Positions 28,115-37,633 of a stretch of DNA of 64,000 nt are shown here, piece after piece; positions within the stretch are counted from its first letter, which is position 1; each line of letters opens with the position of its first letter. The notes under the pieces are model-generated. The model saw only the letters and a program-made list of their open reading frames with translations, did not search any database and was not told where the DNA came from. This DNA comes from an uncultured Gammaproteobacteria bacterium (GTDB lineage Bacteria > Pseudomonadota > Gammaproteobacteria > Pseudomonadales > Porticoccaceae): contig CAJXQR010000007.1 in NCBI GenBank assembly GCA_913058345.1, positions 140,324 through 204,323 on the forward strand, written 5' to 3'. Both the position numbers and the translations under genes were made by a program.

Positions 28115-29602
28115 TCAGTGGCCGCCCATCATTTTATCGACTGCATCAGATTTATCGTGCACAGCAAATTTGTCCACAAGTGTAGAACTCGCTTCATTGA
28201 GGCCAACGACTTCAACATCCGTGCCCTCACGACGCAACTTGATAATGACTTTGTCGAGGGCATCAATGGCGGTGAGATCCCAGAAATGCGCGCGATCCAG
28301 GTCAATCGTTACCTTGCTAACAGCCTCTTTAAAATCAAAGGACTCGGCGAACTGCGTGGCCGAGGTATAAAAAACCTGACCCACTACTCTATAAATACGG
28401 TGGTTACTATCGTCACCATCGTCCACGGTCACGTAAAAGATGCGGCCCACTTTATTGGCATAAAACAGCGCGCTCAGCACCACACCGACGCCAACACCGA
28501 GCGCCAGGTTATGGGTAAATACCGTGGTAATCACCGTCGCTACCATCACCACGCTACTGCTAGTTGGATGCTTACTGAGATTAACCAGGGACTCCCAACT
28601 AAAGGTACCGATGGAGACCATAATCATCACCGCCACCAGCGCAGCCATGGGGATCATCGACACCCACTTATCGAGAAAGACCACCAAAATGAGCAGAAAA
28701 ACACCAGCCACCAAAGTTGAAAGCCGTGTACGGCCACCGGATTTCACATTGATGACCGACTGGCCAATCATCGCGCAACCGGCCATGCCACCGAGAAAAC
28801 CCGCGCTGATATTCGACAGGCCCTGCCCCGCGCATTCGCGGTTTTTATTACTTTCAGTATCGGTTAAATCATCGACAATGGTCGCGGTCATCATCGACTC
28901 CAGCAGGCCCACCGCCGCCATGGTGACCGACACGGGAAAGATAATCGCCAAGGTCTCCATATTGAGGGGGATATCGGGAATAAGGAAAACGGGCAAGGTG
29001 TCGGGCAGCTCGCCCATATCACCCACGGTACGAATATCGAGGCCCAGATACAATGAAATACCCGTCAGCACGACAATACAAATGAGTGGCGAGGGCAGGG
29101 TTTTATTCACCAGAGGAAATAAATAAATAATGCCCAGGCCACCGGCAGTCATTGCGTAAACATGCCAGGTGACGTCGATCAGCTCAGGTAACTGCGCCAT
29201 AAAAATAAGAATAGCCAGGGCGTTGACAAAACCGGTCACCACCGAGCGGGAGACAAAACGCATTAGCGCACCGAGCTTAAAGAGCCCGGCAAAAATTTGT
29301 ATCACCCCCGTTAACACCGTTGCCGCCATCAAATATTGCAGGCCGTGTTCTTTCACCAGCGTCACCATTAACAAAGCCATGGCGCCAGTTGCCGCAGAGA
29401 TCATGCCCGGACGACCACCGGCAAAGGCACTCACCACCGCGATACAAAAAGAGGCATACAGGCCCACCTTAGGGTCAACACCGGCAATAATCGAAAAGGC
29501 GATAGCCTCAGGAATTAAGGCCAACGCAACCACTGTGCCCGCCAGTACATCACCGCGTATATTACTAAACCATGTGTCGCCCAATGAGTGGGTCATTGCC
29601 AT
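28115..29602 (-). CDS. SulP-family inorganic anion transporter with STAS domain
   Basis: It encodes 495 residues from ATG 29602 (GAGG upstream); GTG 29611 is possible. The first TM region holds '[20 protein letters not shown]', then '[20 protein letters not shown]' and '[17 protein letters not shown]', the SulP signature with its pseudo-inverted repeat. About 10-14 TMs precede a C-terminal STAS domain ('[20 protein letters not shown]'). Family members move sulfate or bicarbonate, often with Na+. Pairing with a UspA-type gene resembles predicted bicarbonate transport operons, but the substrate is not proven by sequence. Confidence 0.85.
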   Translation of the reverse strand: MAMTHSLGDTWFSNIRGDVLAGTVVALALIPEAIAFSIIAGVDPKVGLYASFCIAVVSAFAGGRPGMISAATGAMALLMVTLVKEHGLQYLMAATVLTGVIQIFAGLFKLGALMRFVSRSVVTGFVNALAILIFMAQLPELIDVTWHVYAMTAGGLGIIYLFPLVNKTLPSPLICIVVLTGISLYLGLDIRTVGDMGELPDTLPVFLIPDIPLNMETLAIIFPVSVTMAAVGLLESMMTATIVDDLTDTESNKNRECAGQGLSNISAGFLGGMAGCAMIGQSVINVKSGGRTRLSTLVAGVFLLILVVFLDKWVSMIPMAALVAVMIMVSIGTFSWESLVNLSKHPTSSSVVMVATVITTVFTHNLALGVGVGVVLSALFYANKVGRIFYVTVDDGDDSNHRIYRVVGQVFYTSATQFAESFDFKEAVSKVTIDLDRAHFWDLTAIDALDKVIIKLRREGTDVEVVGLNEASSTLVDKFAVHDKSDAVDKMMGGH

Positions 29603-29839
29603 CGAAGTCACTACCTCAAATTAATCGCTGATTCACGCCAATACATCGGCCAGCCATTGGCCACAACTGGTCGGCAAATCTTGTGGACTACCTATAACCA
29701 GCGGCGCTTACTGTTGATAAAAAAGAATTGATTGGGCTCAAGGGCCCGTTGAAGGGGCGCATAATAGCTAGGTTCACGACCAAGCTCAATTGAGCCCCTA
29801 TTGAACCCCTGGAAAGTGCACTTAAAACATGATAATTCG

Positions 29840-29862
29840 CGCGTCTATTATTTTTAGACGCG
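29840..29862 (-). terminator. Hairpin downstream of the DUF599 gene
   Basis: CGCGTCTA (29840-29847), loop TTATTTT, TAGACGCG (29855-29862). It sits just after the DUF599 stop in the direction of transcription. A T-run is lacking, so it is a candidate only. Three 15-bp repeats lie between it and the stop codon. Confidence 0.4.
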
Positions 29863-29865
29863 TCT

Positions 29866-29910
29866 ATCTTTAAGCACTCAATCTTTAAGCACTCAATGTT
29901 TAAGCGACTA
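29866..29910. repeat. Three tandem 15-bp repeats
   Basis: ATCTTTAAGCACTCA occurs twice exactly (29866-29880, 29881-29895), with a third diverged unit ATGTTTAAGCGACTA (29896-29910) that overlaps the DUF599 stop codon. Fifteen is a multiple of three, consistent with duplication of former coding sequence at the gene's 3' end. Confidence 0.7.
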
Positions 29911-30609
29911 AACCACTTTGCCCAGAGCGTTGAGAACGCGAGAGCGGAACTCCCGCCGATACAACACGCCCACCACCGTGGCTGAACCCAGCATAAAGAT
30001 CCAGGGATTGAGGAACCACAAAAGGTAGGCCAGACTAAAATAATAGGCCCGTAAACCCACATTAAAGGCCTGGGCAGCGCGGGATATCACTTGCGCTGCG
30101 TAGGTAGAAAACCGCCGCTCTCCCGCCTCGTCGAGCTCATCCAACTCGGGGGCACGACCCATCAAAACAGCGGCAAAACCGTATTGGCGCAGTGACCAGG
30201 AGAACTTAAAGAAGGCATAGACAAACATTGCCGCTAGCAGTAAGAGTTTTGTCTCCCAGCCATGCTCACTCACGGCCATGGCAAAGGGCAAGTTGTCAGT
30301 GACTGCGACAATATCCTCACCTGAACCCAGTGCCGCTACCAGACCGGCAAGCACCAGCAAGGTAGAAGAGGCGAAAAAGGAAACATTGCGTTCCAAATTA
30401 CCCAACAAAGCGGCATCACCGACGCGATTATCACGCTTGAGTAAGCTGTAGATCCAGGCCTCTCTATGGGTAGCCATTACACGCGACAGGCACGGGCGGC
30501 GACGCGACATTTTGCTTGAGAAAACGCTATAACCCAACCAGCAGAGAGCAAACCAGGACAGGGCCAGGGCATCAATCCCACTAAAACCTTTGATCAGTTC
30601 AGAACTCAC
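29908..30609 (-). CDS. DUF599 integral membrane protein
   Basis: It encodes 233 residues with about four TM helices: 'ALALSWFALCWLGYSVF', 'FFASSTLLVLAGLVAALG', 'LLLLAAMFVYAFFKFSWSLR' and 'YFSLAYLLWFLNPWIFMLGS'. The family phrases 'NRVGDAALLGNLERNVSFFA' and 'FSWSLRQYGFAAVLMG' identify DUF599, an uncharacterised inner-membrane family. It is a single gene with hairpin-bearing 3' flank. The function is unknown. Confidence 0.8.
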   Translation of the reverse strand: MSSELIKGFSGIDALALSWFALCWLGYSVFSSKMSRRRPCLSRVMATHREAWIYSLLKRDNRVGDAALLGNLERNVSFFASSTLLVLAGLVAALGSGEDIVAVTDNLPFAMAVSEHGWETKLLLLAAMFVYAFFKFSWSLRQYGFAAVLMGRAPELDELDEAGERRFSTYAAQVISRAAQAFNVGLRAYYFSLAYLLWFLNPWIFMLGSATVVGVLYRREFRSRVLNALGKVV

Positions 30610-30896
30610 GGCTATGACGAAGACACCTAGGCTAAAAAGGCCCGCAGAATAAACGGCTCTCTATTAAAAGTCCAAATACTTGAGCGTCAAAGCTCTTAAA
30701 AACCCAGACCCTTGAAAACCCAAGTTGCAAAGCCCGGAATGCCACGCTAATTGACCATATCAACGTCAAACCCGACGCCAATCCAATACAACCTGGAGGT
30801 TTTACACAATTGATTGACGGTATTGAGTGCACAATCTTATAACAGCAGATATATTAGCTACAGAATAATACGAATAATAAAACCGGGAGAGCAAAT

Positions 30897-32450
30897 ATGT
30901 ATCCAGGTCTGTGGGCAAAAGAATTCCCTAACAAAGCTGCCGTTATCGATTCGGTTAGTGGTGCCACCACAACGTATCGCCAATTGGACGAGCGTTCCAA
31001 CCAGCTGGCCCAGTTAATGTGGGCCAAGGGCCTGCGCCCCGGCGATCACGTTGCCATTTTTATGGAGAACAATCTGCGCTACTTTGAGGTTATCTGGGCC
31101 GCTCTGCGCTCGGGCCTCTACTTAACCACGGTCAATCAATATCTGACCGACGAAGAAGCGGGCTACATTGTCGATAACTGTGGCGCCGAAGTACTGATAG
31201 CCTCCAGGCGTCTGGGGGAGGTGGCAGAAGGTCTTAAAAGGTTCGCGCCCAACTGCCACACCTGGTTAATGGTCGATGGCACGGTTGATGGCTATGAAGC
31301 CTACGAAGACGCCATTGCCCGCTACCCGGCGGAAAATCTCGCCGCCGAACCATCCGGTCTTTTTATGCTCTACAGTTCTGGCACCACGGGGCGGCCCAAG
31401 GGTATTCTGCGCCCTTTGCCCGAGTGCAACATCGCCGACAACCCTGGTGCTGTCGGCACCTTGCAGCAACAAATATGGGGCGTCGATGAGCATGCCGTTT
31501 ATCTCTCGCCCGCGCCCCTCTACCACTCGGCACCGCTATCCTTTTGTACCGGCATTCAGGCCAACGGTGGCACGGTTATTATGATGCCCAGGTTTGACGA
31601 AATTGGTGCACTGGCGGCCATTGAGAAATACCGGGTTACCCATAGCCAGTGGGTACCGACCATGTTTACCCGTCTGTTGAAAATGCCCCCCGATCAACTG
31701 CAAGATTTCGACCTGTCGTCCCACCGGGTCGCGATACATGCCGCTGCACCCTGTCCCGATGGTATCAAGCGTCAGATGCTCGAGTGGTGGGGGCCCATTA
31801 TTCATGAATATTACGGTGGCAGTGAACTCAATGGGCTCACCCATTGTGCCCCTGAGGAATGGCTCAAACACCCTGGCTCAGTGGGCAAACCCATTCTCGG
31901 CGCCCTGCATATCTGTGCTGAAGATGGTAGCGAGTTACCTGCGGGTGAACCGGGCTTGATTTATTTCGAACAACCGATAATCCCTTTCGTCTATCACGGT
32001 GAGGAGGCTAAAACCAAAGAGTCCCAACACCCTGAACATCCCAATTGGAGCGCGCTGGGTGACATTGGCTATGTCGACGAGGAGGGTTTTTTATACCTCA
32101 CCGACCGCGCCACTTTTATGATCATTTCCGGCGGCGTGAACATCTATCCCCAGGAGATAGAAGACGCTCTGATCATGCATAATAAAATTGCCGACATCGC
32201 AGTGCTTGGTGTCCCCAACGAGGAAATGGGAGAAGAAGTCAAAGCCGTGGTTGAAACCCCTAAGGGCGTTGCCGGAGACGCTGCCCTGGCCGCTGACATC
32301 CTCGCCTATGCGCGGGAACATATCGCCCACTATAAATGCCCCAAAAGTGTCGACTTTATTGACCAGCTCCCACGCCTTCCCACGGGTAAACTCTACAAGC
32401 GTATTCTCAAGGATAAGTACTGGGGGATAACTGATTCGCGCATTGTTTAA
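30897..32450 (+). CDS. AMP-forming acyl-CoA synthetase
   Basis: This 517-residue ANL-superfamily ligase activates a carboxylic acid as acyl-AMP, then acyl-CoA. The P-loop is 'FMLYSSGTTGRPKGILRP'. 'HEYYGGSELNGLTHC' is the A5-type motif, 'LGDIGYVDEEGFLYLTDR' is A7/A8, with 'MIISGGVNIYPQEIE', and the catalytic Lys lies in 'PRLPTGKLYKRIL' near the C-terminus. ATG 30897 has GGGAGAG upstream. It faces the leftward lipid-catabolism operon (32552-36482) and probably feeds it; the chain type cannot be told. Confidence 0.9.
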   Translation: MYPGLWAKEFPNKAAVIDSVSGATTTYRQLDERSNQLAQLMWAKGLRPGDHVAIFMENNLRYFEVIWAALRSGLYLTTVNQYLTDEEAGYIVDNCGAEVLIASRRLGEVAEGLKRFAPNCHTWLMVDGTVDGYEAYEDAIARYPAENLAAEPSGLFMLYSSGTTGRPKGILRPLPECNIADNPGAVGTLQQQIWGVDEHAVYLSPAPLYHSAPLSFCTGIQANGGTVIMMPRFDEIGALAAIEKYRVTHSQWVPTMFTRLLKMPPDQLQDFDLSSHRVAIHAAAPCPDGIKRQMLEWWGPIIHEYYGGSELNGLTHCAPEEWLKHPGSVGKPILGALHICAEDGSELPAGEPGLIYFEQPIIPFVYHGEEAKTKESQHPEHPNWSALGDIGYVDEEGFLYLTDRATFMIISGGVNIYPQEIEDALIMHNKIADIAVLGVPNEEMGEEVKAVVETPKGVAGDAALAADILAYAREHIAHYKCPKSVDFIDQLPRLPTGKLYKRILKDKYWGITDSRIV

Positions 32451-32551
32451 CGGTAAAAAGCATTGGCAGACTGATACACAGGGCAGACTCGCTGTCGACC
32501 CCACATAAGACAGATGACGACCGAGAATGGTGGCTACCGAAAGACGTGGAT

Positions 32552-33196
32552 CTACTGTATTGCGCTCGAATTATTGCACCGAAACCAGGTGGCGATGGAG
32601 AAGCGATCCCGCTGCGTGGGCCGGACTTCATGGGGAAAATCTTCACTTAAAAATACCACGATAGTGCCAAAGCTCGGTGTCACTTTCATCGCGGCCTGAC
32701 CTTCTTCTTCCCTATACAGCAATAATTCACCACCGTTATTAGCCAGCCAGTCACGGTTTAAATACACCACCATCGACAGCACGCGGTTGGCCTGCCCCTT
32801 AAAGGCGTCACTATGCTTTTTATAAAAATCACCCGGCCCATAGTGGGCGAAATGGCTTTCGGTGGAAGATAAGCCTAAAAATAAACGGCGATTGAGAAAC
32901 ACCTTTAGCGATTCAAGCCAGTCCAGCCAGGCTCGTTCAGCAGCCGTTGCACCATTGATCCAGACAATGTCGTCGCTGCGTATCACCTGATTTAACTGAT
33001 GTTCACTGTTTCTGCCAATGCCTGCTTGTTTAAAATCGCTGGCAGGCATTGCCTGAACCTGATCAGAGAGTTTATCGAGCAGAGGCTGCGGTAATGCTTT
33101 GGCTTGGATACTGTAGCCGCTGTCAGCGATGTCCCTGGCGATAGCGTCGAATAAAGCGGCGTTATTATCACACGGAGAATGAGCCACTTTATTCAT
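32552..33196 (-). CDS. 2-oxoglutarate/Fe(II)-dependent oxygenase (SM-20/prolyl 4-hydroxylase type)
   Basis: It encodes 214 residues. The double-stranded beta-helix core has the Fe-binding His and Asp in 'YGPGDFYKKHSDAFKG' (H-x-D), the distal His in 'EDFPHEVRPTQRDRFSIATW' and the 2OG-binding Arg a few residues later in the same block. 'VLSMVVYLNRDW' and 'GGELLLYREEEG' are family-typical. It starts 2 bp after the acyl-CoA dehydrogenase stop, so it is co-translated with it. The link to acyl-CoA metabolism is by position only. Confidence 0.85.
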   Translation of the reverse strand: MNKVAHSPCDNNAALFDAIARDIADSGYSIQAKALPQPLLDKLSDQVQAMPASDFKQAGIGRNSEHQLNQVIRSDDIVWINGATAAERAWLDWLESLKVFLNRRLFLGLSSTESHFAHYGPGDFYKKHSDAFKGQANRVLSMVVYLNRDWLANNGGELLLYREEEGQAAMKVTPSFGTIVVFLSEDFPHEVRPTQRDRFSIATWFRCNNSSAIQ

Positions 33197-33198
33197 TG

Positions 33199-34365
33199 TT
33201 AAGCATTTTGCTTTAAACGCTGGCGGGCCAACACCCAGCGATGTATCTCACTCGGGCCTTCGTAGATACGCATTAAGCGCACCCGTTGCGCCATTAAGTG
33301 TAGCGGCAGCTCTTTGGTCATACCCATGGCGCCGTAGGTTTGCATGGCCCAGTCGATAGCGTCGGTAGCCAGCTCGGTGCCGTAGAGCTTTATCATGCTC
33401 GCTTCGGTGCGCACATCGCCACCATCATCTTGCTTGGTGGCAGCATGCCAAAGCATTAATTGCAGACAATGGCAGCGGGTTTCCAGGTCGGCCACCCACC
33501 ATTGAATGGACTGGCGGTCGGCCAGTCGTTCACCAAAGGTCTCACGCTGATTGGCGTAGTCACAAAGCATGTCGAGCGCCCGACGGGCAGTCCCCAGACA
33601 CCAGGCACCCATTTCTAAGCGCCGCACAATAAGCCGCCATTGCATGGGCGCAAAACCCTGACCTTCAACACCCAGCAATTGGCTGGCGGGCAGGCGGCAA
33701 TTATCGAAGACAATCTCGTAATTGTAGTGGCCGCCAATCAATAAAATTTTGCGGGCAATTTCCAGCCCTGGCGTATCGCGGTCAACAAGAAAAGCAGAGA
33801 TACCACCCCGCGAACCTTTTTCAGGATCTGTCACCGCCATCACGATAGTGAAGTCCGACTTGTCCATGCGGCTGATCCAGATCTTGCGTCCGTTCAGCAC
33901 CCAGTCATCACCATCGCGCACAGCGCGAGTGCTCATACCCGCGGGGTCGGCACCCGCACCGGGTTCTGAAATCGCGATGGCAGATATCGTTTCACCTCGT
34001 GCATAGGGCTCTAAGTACTTCTCTTTCTGCTGGTCATTAGCCGTGGCTAGCAGCATGTGTAAATTGGGCGAGTCTGGCGGAAAGGTAAAGGGCGTAATGG
34101 TGCGCCCCAGTGCTTCATTAACACCCACCAGCGCTATGGCGGGTAGATCGGCACCACCGGTTTCTGCCGGGCAATCAAGTCCCCATAAGCCCAGCTCGCG
34201 GCATTTATCGTGCAACGGGGCCAGCTCTGCATCTGTCAGCTCGTGACTGCCACCGAGGGCCTCGCGCTCGAGCACAAGGGCCTCAAGCGGCATCAGCTCG
34301 TTCTCAACAAATTTATTAACTGTTTCATTGAGTAAGCGGAATTCTTCATCCAGTTGAAAGTCCAT
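33199..34365 (-). CDS. Acyl-CoA dehydrogenase
   Basis: This 388-residue FAD flavoenzyme introduces a 2,3-double bond into acyl-CoA. It has the N-terminal helical domain ('FQLDEEFRLLNETVNKFVEN'), the beta domain with 'AIAISEPGAGADPAGMSTRA' and 'WVLNGRKIWISRMDKSDFTI', and the C-terminal helical domain with 'QTYGAMGMTKELPLHLMAQR' and 'RIYEGPSEIHRWVLARQRL'. It is third in the leftward operon CoA-transferase, SDR, dehydrogenase, oxygenase. It resembles the medium/branched-chain subfamilies; the substrate is unknown. Confidence 0.9.
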   Translation of the reverse strand: MDFQLDEEFRLLNETVNKFVENELMPLEALVLEREALGGSHELTDAELAPLHDKCRELGLWGLDCPAETGGADLPAIALVGVNEALGRTITPFTFPPDSPNLHMLLATANDQQKEKYLEPYARGETISAIAISEPGAGADPAGMSTRAVRDGDDWVLNGRKIWISRMDKSDFTIVMAVTDPEKGSRGGISAFLVDRDTPGLEIARKILLIGGHYNYEIVFDNCRLPASQLLGVEGQGFAPMQWRLIVRRLEMGAWCLGTARRALDMLCDYANQRETFGERLADRQSIQWWVADLETRCHCLQLMLWHAATKQDDGGDVRTEASMIKLYGTELATDAIDWAMQTYGAMGMTKELPLHLMAQRVRLMRIYEGPSEIHRWVLARQRLKQNA

Positions 34366-34407
34366 GCCGATGCCTCCCGTGCCTTATTTTAAAATGACCG
34401 CTATCAC

Positions 34408-35244
34408 TTATTCGTCTTCAGCGGGTCGATAGACCTTAATGGGGTGATATTCCTTTTGGAACCCGGGCTGGTCTTCCCACTTCAAACCATTGATCAAGCC
34501 TCCGTCAACCACCATCGCCTGTCCGGTCACAAAGGTCGAGCGATCGCCCGCCAACCAACAGGCCATTTGCGCGATGTCGTCGGGAATACCAGCGCGGGGA
34601 ATAGCCTGGGTTTTGCCGAAGCTGGGCAGCGCTTTTTTGATTAACTCGTCAGAGCGGCCCACCGTATTAGCGGCCAATGGTGTGGCAATAAAACCAGGAC
34701 AAATAGCGTTGACGCGAATATGGTGCTCGCCCAACTCCATAGCCACAGACTTGGTCATGTGAATCACCGCCGCCTTGGCACCAGCGTAGGCGTGGGGGCT
34801 GTAGCCCGAGGCCAGACCAGCGACGCTACCGGTATTAATAATACTGCCGCCACCCTGTTTTTTCATAATGGGAGCTGCATGTTTCATACCGAGGAAAACA
34901 CCCCGAACCAACACGTCGTAGGTCATGTCGAACTCGTCGACAGGCGTCTCTTCCACAGGACCAATGACGCCGCCAAAACCGGCGTTATTAAAGATGATAT
35001 CGAGTCGACCCCATTGGCTGACGGCGAAATCAATGGCCGCTTTGACCTCTTCTTCCTGACGTACTTCCACTTTGGCAAATACCGCTGCATCGCCCAATTC
35101 TGCAGCCAGCGCTTCGCCGCGCTCCACCTGCATGTCGGCGATCACTACACGAGCGCCCTCTTCAATAAATAAGCGTACGGCGCGTTCACCAATACCACTG
35201 GCACCACCGGTAATTACTGCTACTTTGCCATCGAGTTCGGCCAT
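34408..35244 (-). CDS. Short-chain dehydrogenase/reductase
   Basis: This 278-residue classical SDR has a Rossmann motif 'VITGGASGIGERAVRLF' (TGxxxGIG), NNAG in 'DIIFNNAGFGG', catalytic Ser in 'IINTGSVAGL' and Tyr-Lys in 'HAYAGAKAAVIHMT' (YxxxK). Asp after the second strand ('VVIADMQ') favours NAD+. It is a likely 3-hydroxyacyl-CoA or alcohol dehydrogenase step beside acyl-CoA dehydrogenase and CoA-transferase genes. A roughly 25-residue C-terminal extension (KWEDQPGFQKEYHPIKVYRP) is unusual. Confidence 0.9.
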   Translation of the reverse strand: MAELDGKVAVITGGASGIGERAVRLFIEEGARVVIADMQVERGEALAAELGDAAVFAKVEVRQEEEVKAAIDFAVSQWGRLDIIFNNAGFGGVIGPVEETPVDEFDMTYDVLVRGVFLGMKHAAPIMKKQGGGSIINTGSVAGLASGYSPHAYAGAKAAVIHMTKSVAMELGEHHIRVNAICPGFIATPLAANTVGRSDELIKKALPSFGKTQAIPRAGIPDDIAQMACWLAGDRSTFVTGQAMVVDGGLINGLKWEDQPGFQKEYHPIKVYRPAEDE

Positions 35245-35300
35245 GTTTTTTCTCCTCTTACTTTACTGAGTTTAAATGTGTGTCTATCTGCAAGCGAAGT

Positions 35301-36482
35301 TTAGATCACCCGCTTACTACGCAAGTCGGCTATTTCTTCATCACTGTAATTTAATGATTTCAACAAACTATCGGTGTGCTCACCCAGTGCTGGTGGCTGG
35401 GTTTTAATACCACCGGGGGTGCGCGACAGAGTAATTGGGGTGTCCATGACCGGCACCGGTTTGTCGATGCCGGGGATATCCACATCCACCAGCATACCCG
35501 CTCCCTTCACCTGAGGGTGCTCGAGCACTTGCTGGGGCGAGAGCACTTCGCCACCGGGGATACCCGCCGCTTCCAGCTGATCCAGCACCTCTTGCGCGGT
35601 CCGCTCGGCACACCAGCGCGCCATGCGCTCGCTAATCACAGCGCCATTGGCGCCCCGTGCATTGTCGTCAACAAAGCGAGGGTCTTCCAGCCATTCCGGC
35701 TCCCCCATTAACTCAACCCAGCGTTTGAACAAAGGGTTGCCGATACTTTGCACCATGACCCAGTTGTCTTTGGTTTGAAACGCATCGGCGGGGGCGCCAG
35801 TGGGCGCACGACTGCCGGTGGAAACACGGTTTAGGCCGAGAACAGCTTGCTCCATCACCACCGGGTTAGTAATGGTCAGCGCCGTATTGAGTAAAGCACC
35901 CTCGACAATCTGGCCCACGCCACTGGTCTTGCGCTCGTAAAGCGCCAGCACGGTACCGAGGGCACAGAGCATGCCGGTGCTGTAGTCGACATAGGGGCCA
36001 AAGTTTTTCATCGGCTCGCCTTCATGGCCGGTCAAATACATATTGCCGGACATGGCCTGGGCGACACCGTCAAAACCGAGTTTTTCGGCAAACGGTCCCT
36101 TCGAGCCAAAGGCCGAGCAAGTGGTGAGAATAATATCGGGTTTAATGGCTTTCAAGCTGTCGTAGTCGAGACCCATCGCAGGCAAAGCGTGGAAGGGCAT
36201 ATTGACCACCACCACATCAGCGGTTTCGATTAAACGGCGAGTGACCTCCTTACCATCGGGCTTGGTGGGGTTGAGGGTCAAACCCAGCTTATTGCGGTTA
36301 TTGTGAATATAGTGGGCGCCGTATTCTTCAGTCAGCGGTGCCACGTAACGGTCTTCACTACCGTCAATTTTTTCAATGCGAATCACTTCGGCACCGAAAT
36401 CGGCCAACAGAGAGGCGCATTGCGGCCCGGCTACATAGCGCCCAAAATCGAGCACGCGAATGCCCTCTAATACTCCCGACAT
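35301..36482 (-). CDS. Class III (CaiB/BaiF) CoA-transferase
   Basis: The protein has 393 residues. The N-terminus 'GIRVLDFGRYVAGPQCASLL' then ADFGAEVIRIE is diagnostic of family III. The catalytic Asp, D166, lies in 'GPYVDYSTGMLCALG', and 'TGAPADAFQTKDNWVMV' and 'IPGGEVLSPQQVLEHPQV' are conserved. It moves CoA between carboxylic acids, activating a substrate without ATP. First gene of the leftward operon; the terminator at 36659 separates it from the next SDR upstream. Confidence 0.9.
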   Translation of the reverse strand: MSGVLEGIRVLDFGRYVAGPQCASLLADFGAEVIRIEKIDGSEDRYVAPLTEEYGAHYIHNNRNKLGLTLNPTKPDGKEVTRRLIETADVVVVNMPFHALPAMGLDYDSLKAIKPDIILTTCSAFGSKGPFAEKLGFDGVAQAMSGNMYLTGHEGEPMKNFGPYVDYSTGMLCALGTVLALYERKTSGVGQIVEGALLNTALTITNPVVMEQAVLGLNRVSTGSRAPTGAPADAFQTKDNWVMVQSIGNPLFKRWVELMGEPEWLEDPRFVDDNARGANGAVISERMARWCAERTAQEVLDQLEAAGIPGGEVLSPQQVLEHPQVKGAGMLVDVDIPGIDKPVPVMDTPITLSRTPGGIKTQPPALGEHTDSLLKSLNYSDEEIADLRSKRVI

Positions 36483-36658
36483 GTTCTTTCCCCTGAAATT
36501 TATAAGTTAGAAAGCCTGTTAGTTGAAAGACTCAATTGGCAAGACGACAAACAGGCTCCGTCAAAAATGCTTGAAGGCATGATAAACCCGGTGCGAGAAC
36601 AGAGCTATAGCGAGGGCATAAAAGACCCAACGGAAGTCGGGGCCAAAAAACCGAGTAC

Positions 36659-36691
36659 AAAAAAGGTGACGAAGCTATCGTCACCTTTTTT
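36659..36691 (-). terminator. Bidirectional-looking intrinsic terminator
   Basis: GGTGACGA (36665-36672), loop AGCTA, TCGTCACC (36678-36685), flanked by A6 on the left and T6 on the right. It can stop transcription from the SDR gene at 36735-37502 (leftward) and any rightward transcript. Confidence 0.85.
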
Positions 36692-36734
36692 ATCGTAGGT
36701 GCTACTGCAGTCAATAGACCAGCGGGAGCATCTA

Positions 36735-37502
36735 TTAACTTTGCATCATGCTGAAAGGATTCAGCTTTGACATACCACCATCGACCAACATTGTCGTACC
36801 GTTAACATAGTCGGCGTCGTCGGAGGCCAAAAAGCACACGGCTTTGGCGATATCATCGGGCTGGCCCACTCGCTTGCAAGGCAGGAGCTTGGGAAATTCC
36901 TCTTTTAACATCGCAGAGGCTTCATCACCATAAACGTTGGGCAAAATGGGCGTGTCGATAAGACCCGGCAATACCGCATTGTGGCGGATACCCGGCACGC
37001 TAATCACACTGTCCTGGGTGAACTTCAGCACCGCCGCCTTGCCAATGCCATAGGGACAGTAATTATCGATAGAGACAATAGCCGCCGCCGAGGCGATATT
37101 AATGACCGAACCATTACCCGCTGCGCGCAGTAATTTAGCACCGTGCTTAACCAGAAAAATTGGCGCTTTCACCAGCACCGTCATTTCGGCATCGTAGCTC
37201 GCCTCCTCAACATTTTCAGGATTTTGGAAGTTGGCGAAAGCCGCATTGTTGACCAGCGTATCGAGCCGACCAAATTCGTTTTCAACATCGGCCATTAAGG
37301 TTTTTATTTCAGGCACTTTGCAGATGTCACACACTTTTGACACGTACCTGTCACCCAGCTCATTTGCGGCTGTAGCCAGGTTCTCTTTATTAATATCAAC
37401 AGCAATCACTGTTGCACCACCGTCGATAAACCGCTTGGCGGTACCCAAACCAATACCTGAAGCGGCACCCGTCACCATCACGACCCAAGAATCAAACTGC
37501 AT
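36735..37502 (-). CDS. Short-chain dehydrogenase/reductase
   Basis: This 255-residue classical SDR has 'MVTGAASGIGLGTAKRF' (TGxxxGIG), 'VIAVDINKENL' (Asp, NAD+ preference), 'LVNNAAFAN', Ser in 'INIASAAAIVS', Tyr-Lys in 'CPYGIGKAAVLKFT' and 'NAVLPGLIDTPI'. It stands alone, ending before an intrinsic terminator. Together with the nearby acyl-CoA genes it suggests hydroxy-lipid or sterol oxidation, which is inference. Confidence 0.88.
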   Translation of the reverse strand: MQFDSWVVMVTGAASGIGLGTAKRFIDGGATVIAVDINKENLATAANELGDRYVSKVCDICKVPEIKTLMADVENEFGRLDTLVNNAAFANFQNPENVEEASYDAEMTVLVKAPIFLVKHGAKLLRAAGNGSVINIASAAAIVSIDNYCPYGIGKAAVLKFTQDSVISVPGIRHNAVLPGLIDTPILPNVYGDEASAMLKEEFPKLLPCKRVGQPDDIAKAVCFLASDDADYVNGTTMLVDGGMSKLNPFSMMQS

Positions 37503-37633
37503 AATATTCCCCTGTTTTAATTATGATTAGAATTTCAGAATAAGTTTAGCGAGGATAGTCTAACTCAATTATGGCAAGGTGTTTCCACAGTGGTCATCGT
37601 TATACTAGCTATACAAGGGACTTGCTGCGAGGT

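Noticed and set aside
28052..28720. 222-residue plus-strand ORF
   Set aside because: Antisense to the SulP gene; His-rich translation is an artefact of the opposite frame.
29688..30062. 124-residue minus-strand ORF
   Set aside because: Out-of-frame shadow across the end of the DUF599 gene and the hairpin.
34720..35172. 150-residue plus-strand ORF
   Set aside because: Antisense to the SDR gene, whose catalytic motifs are clear.
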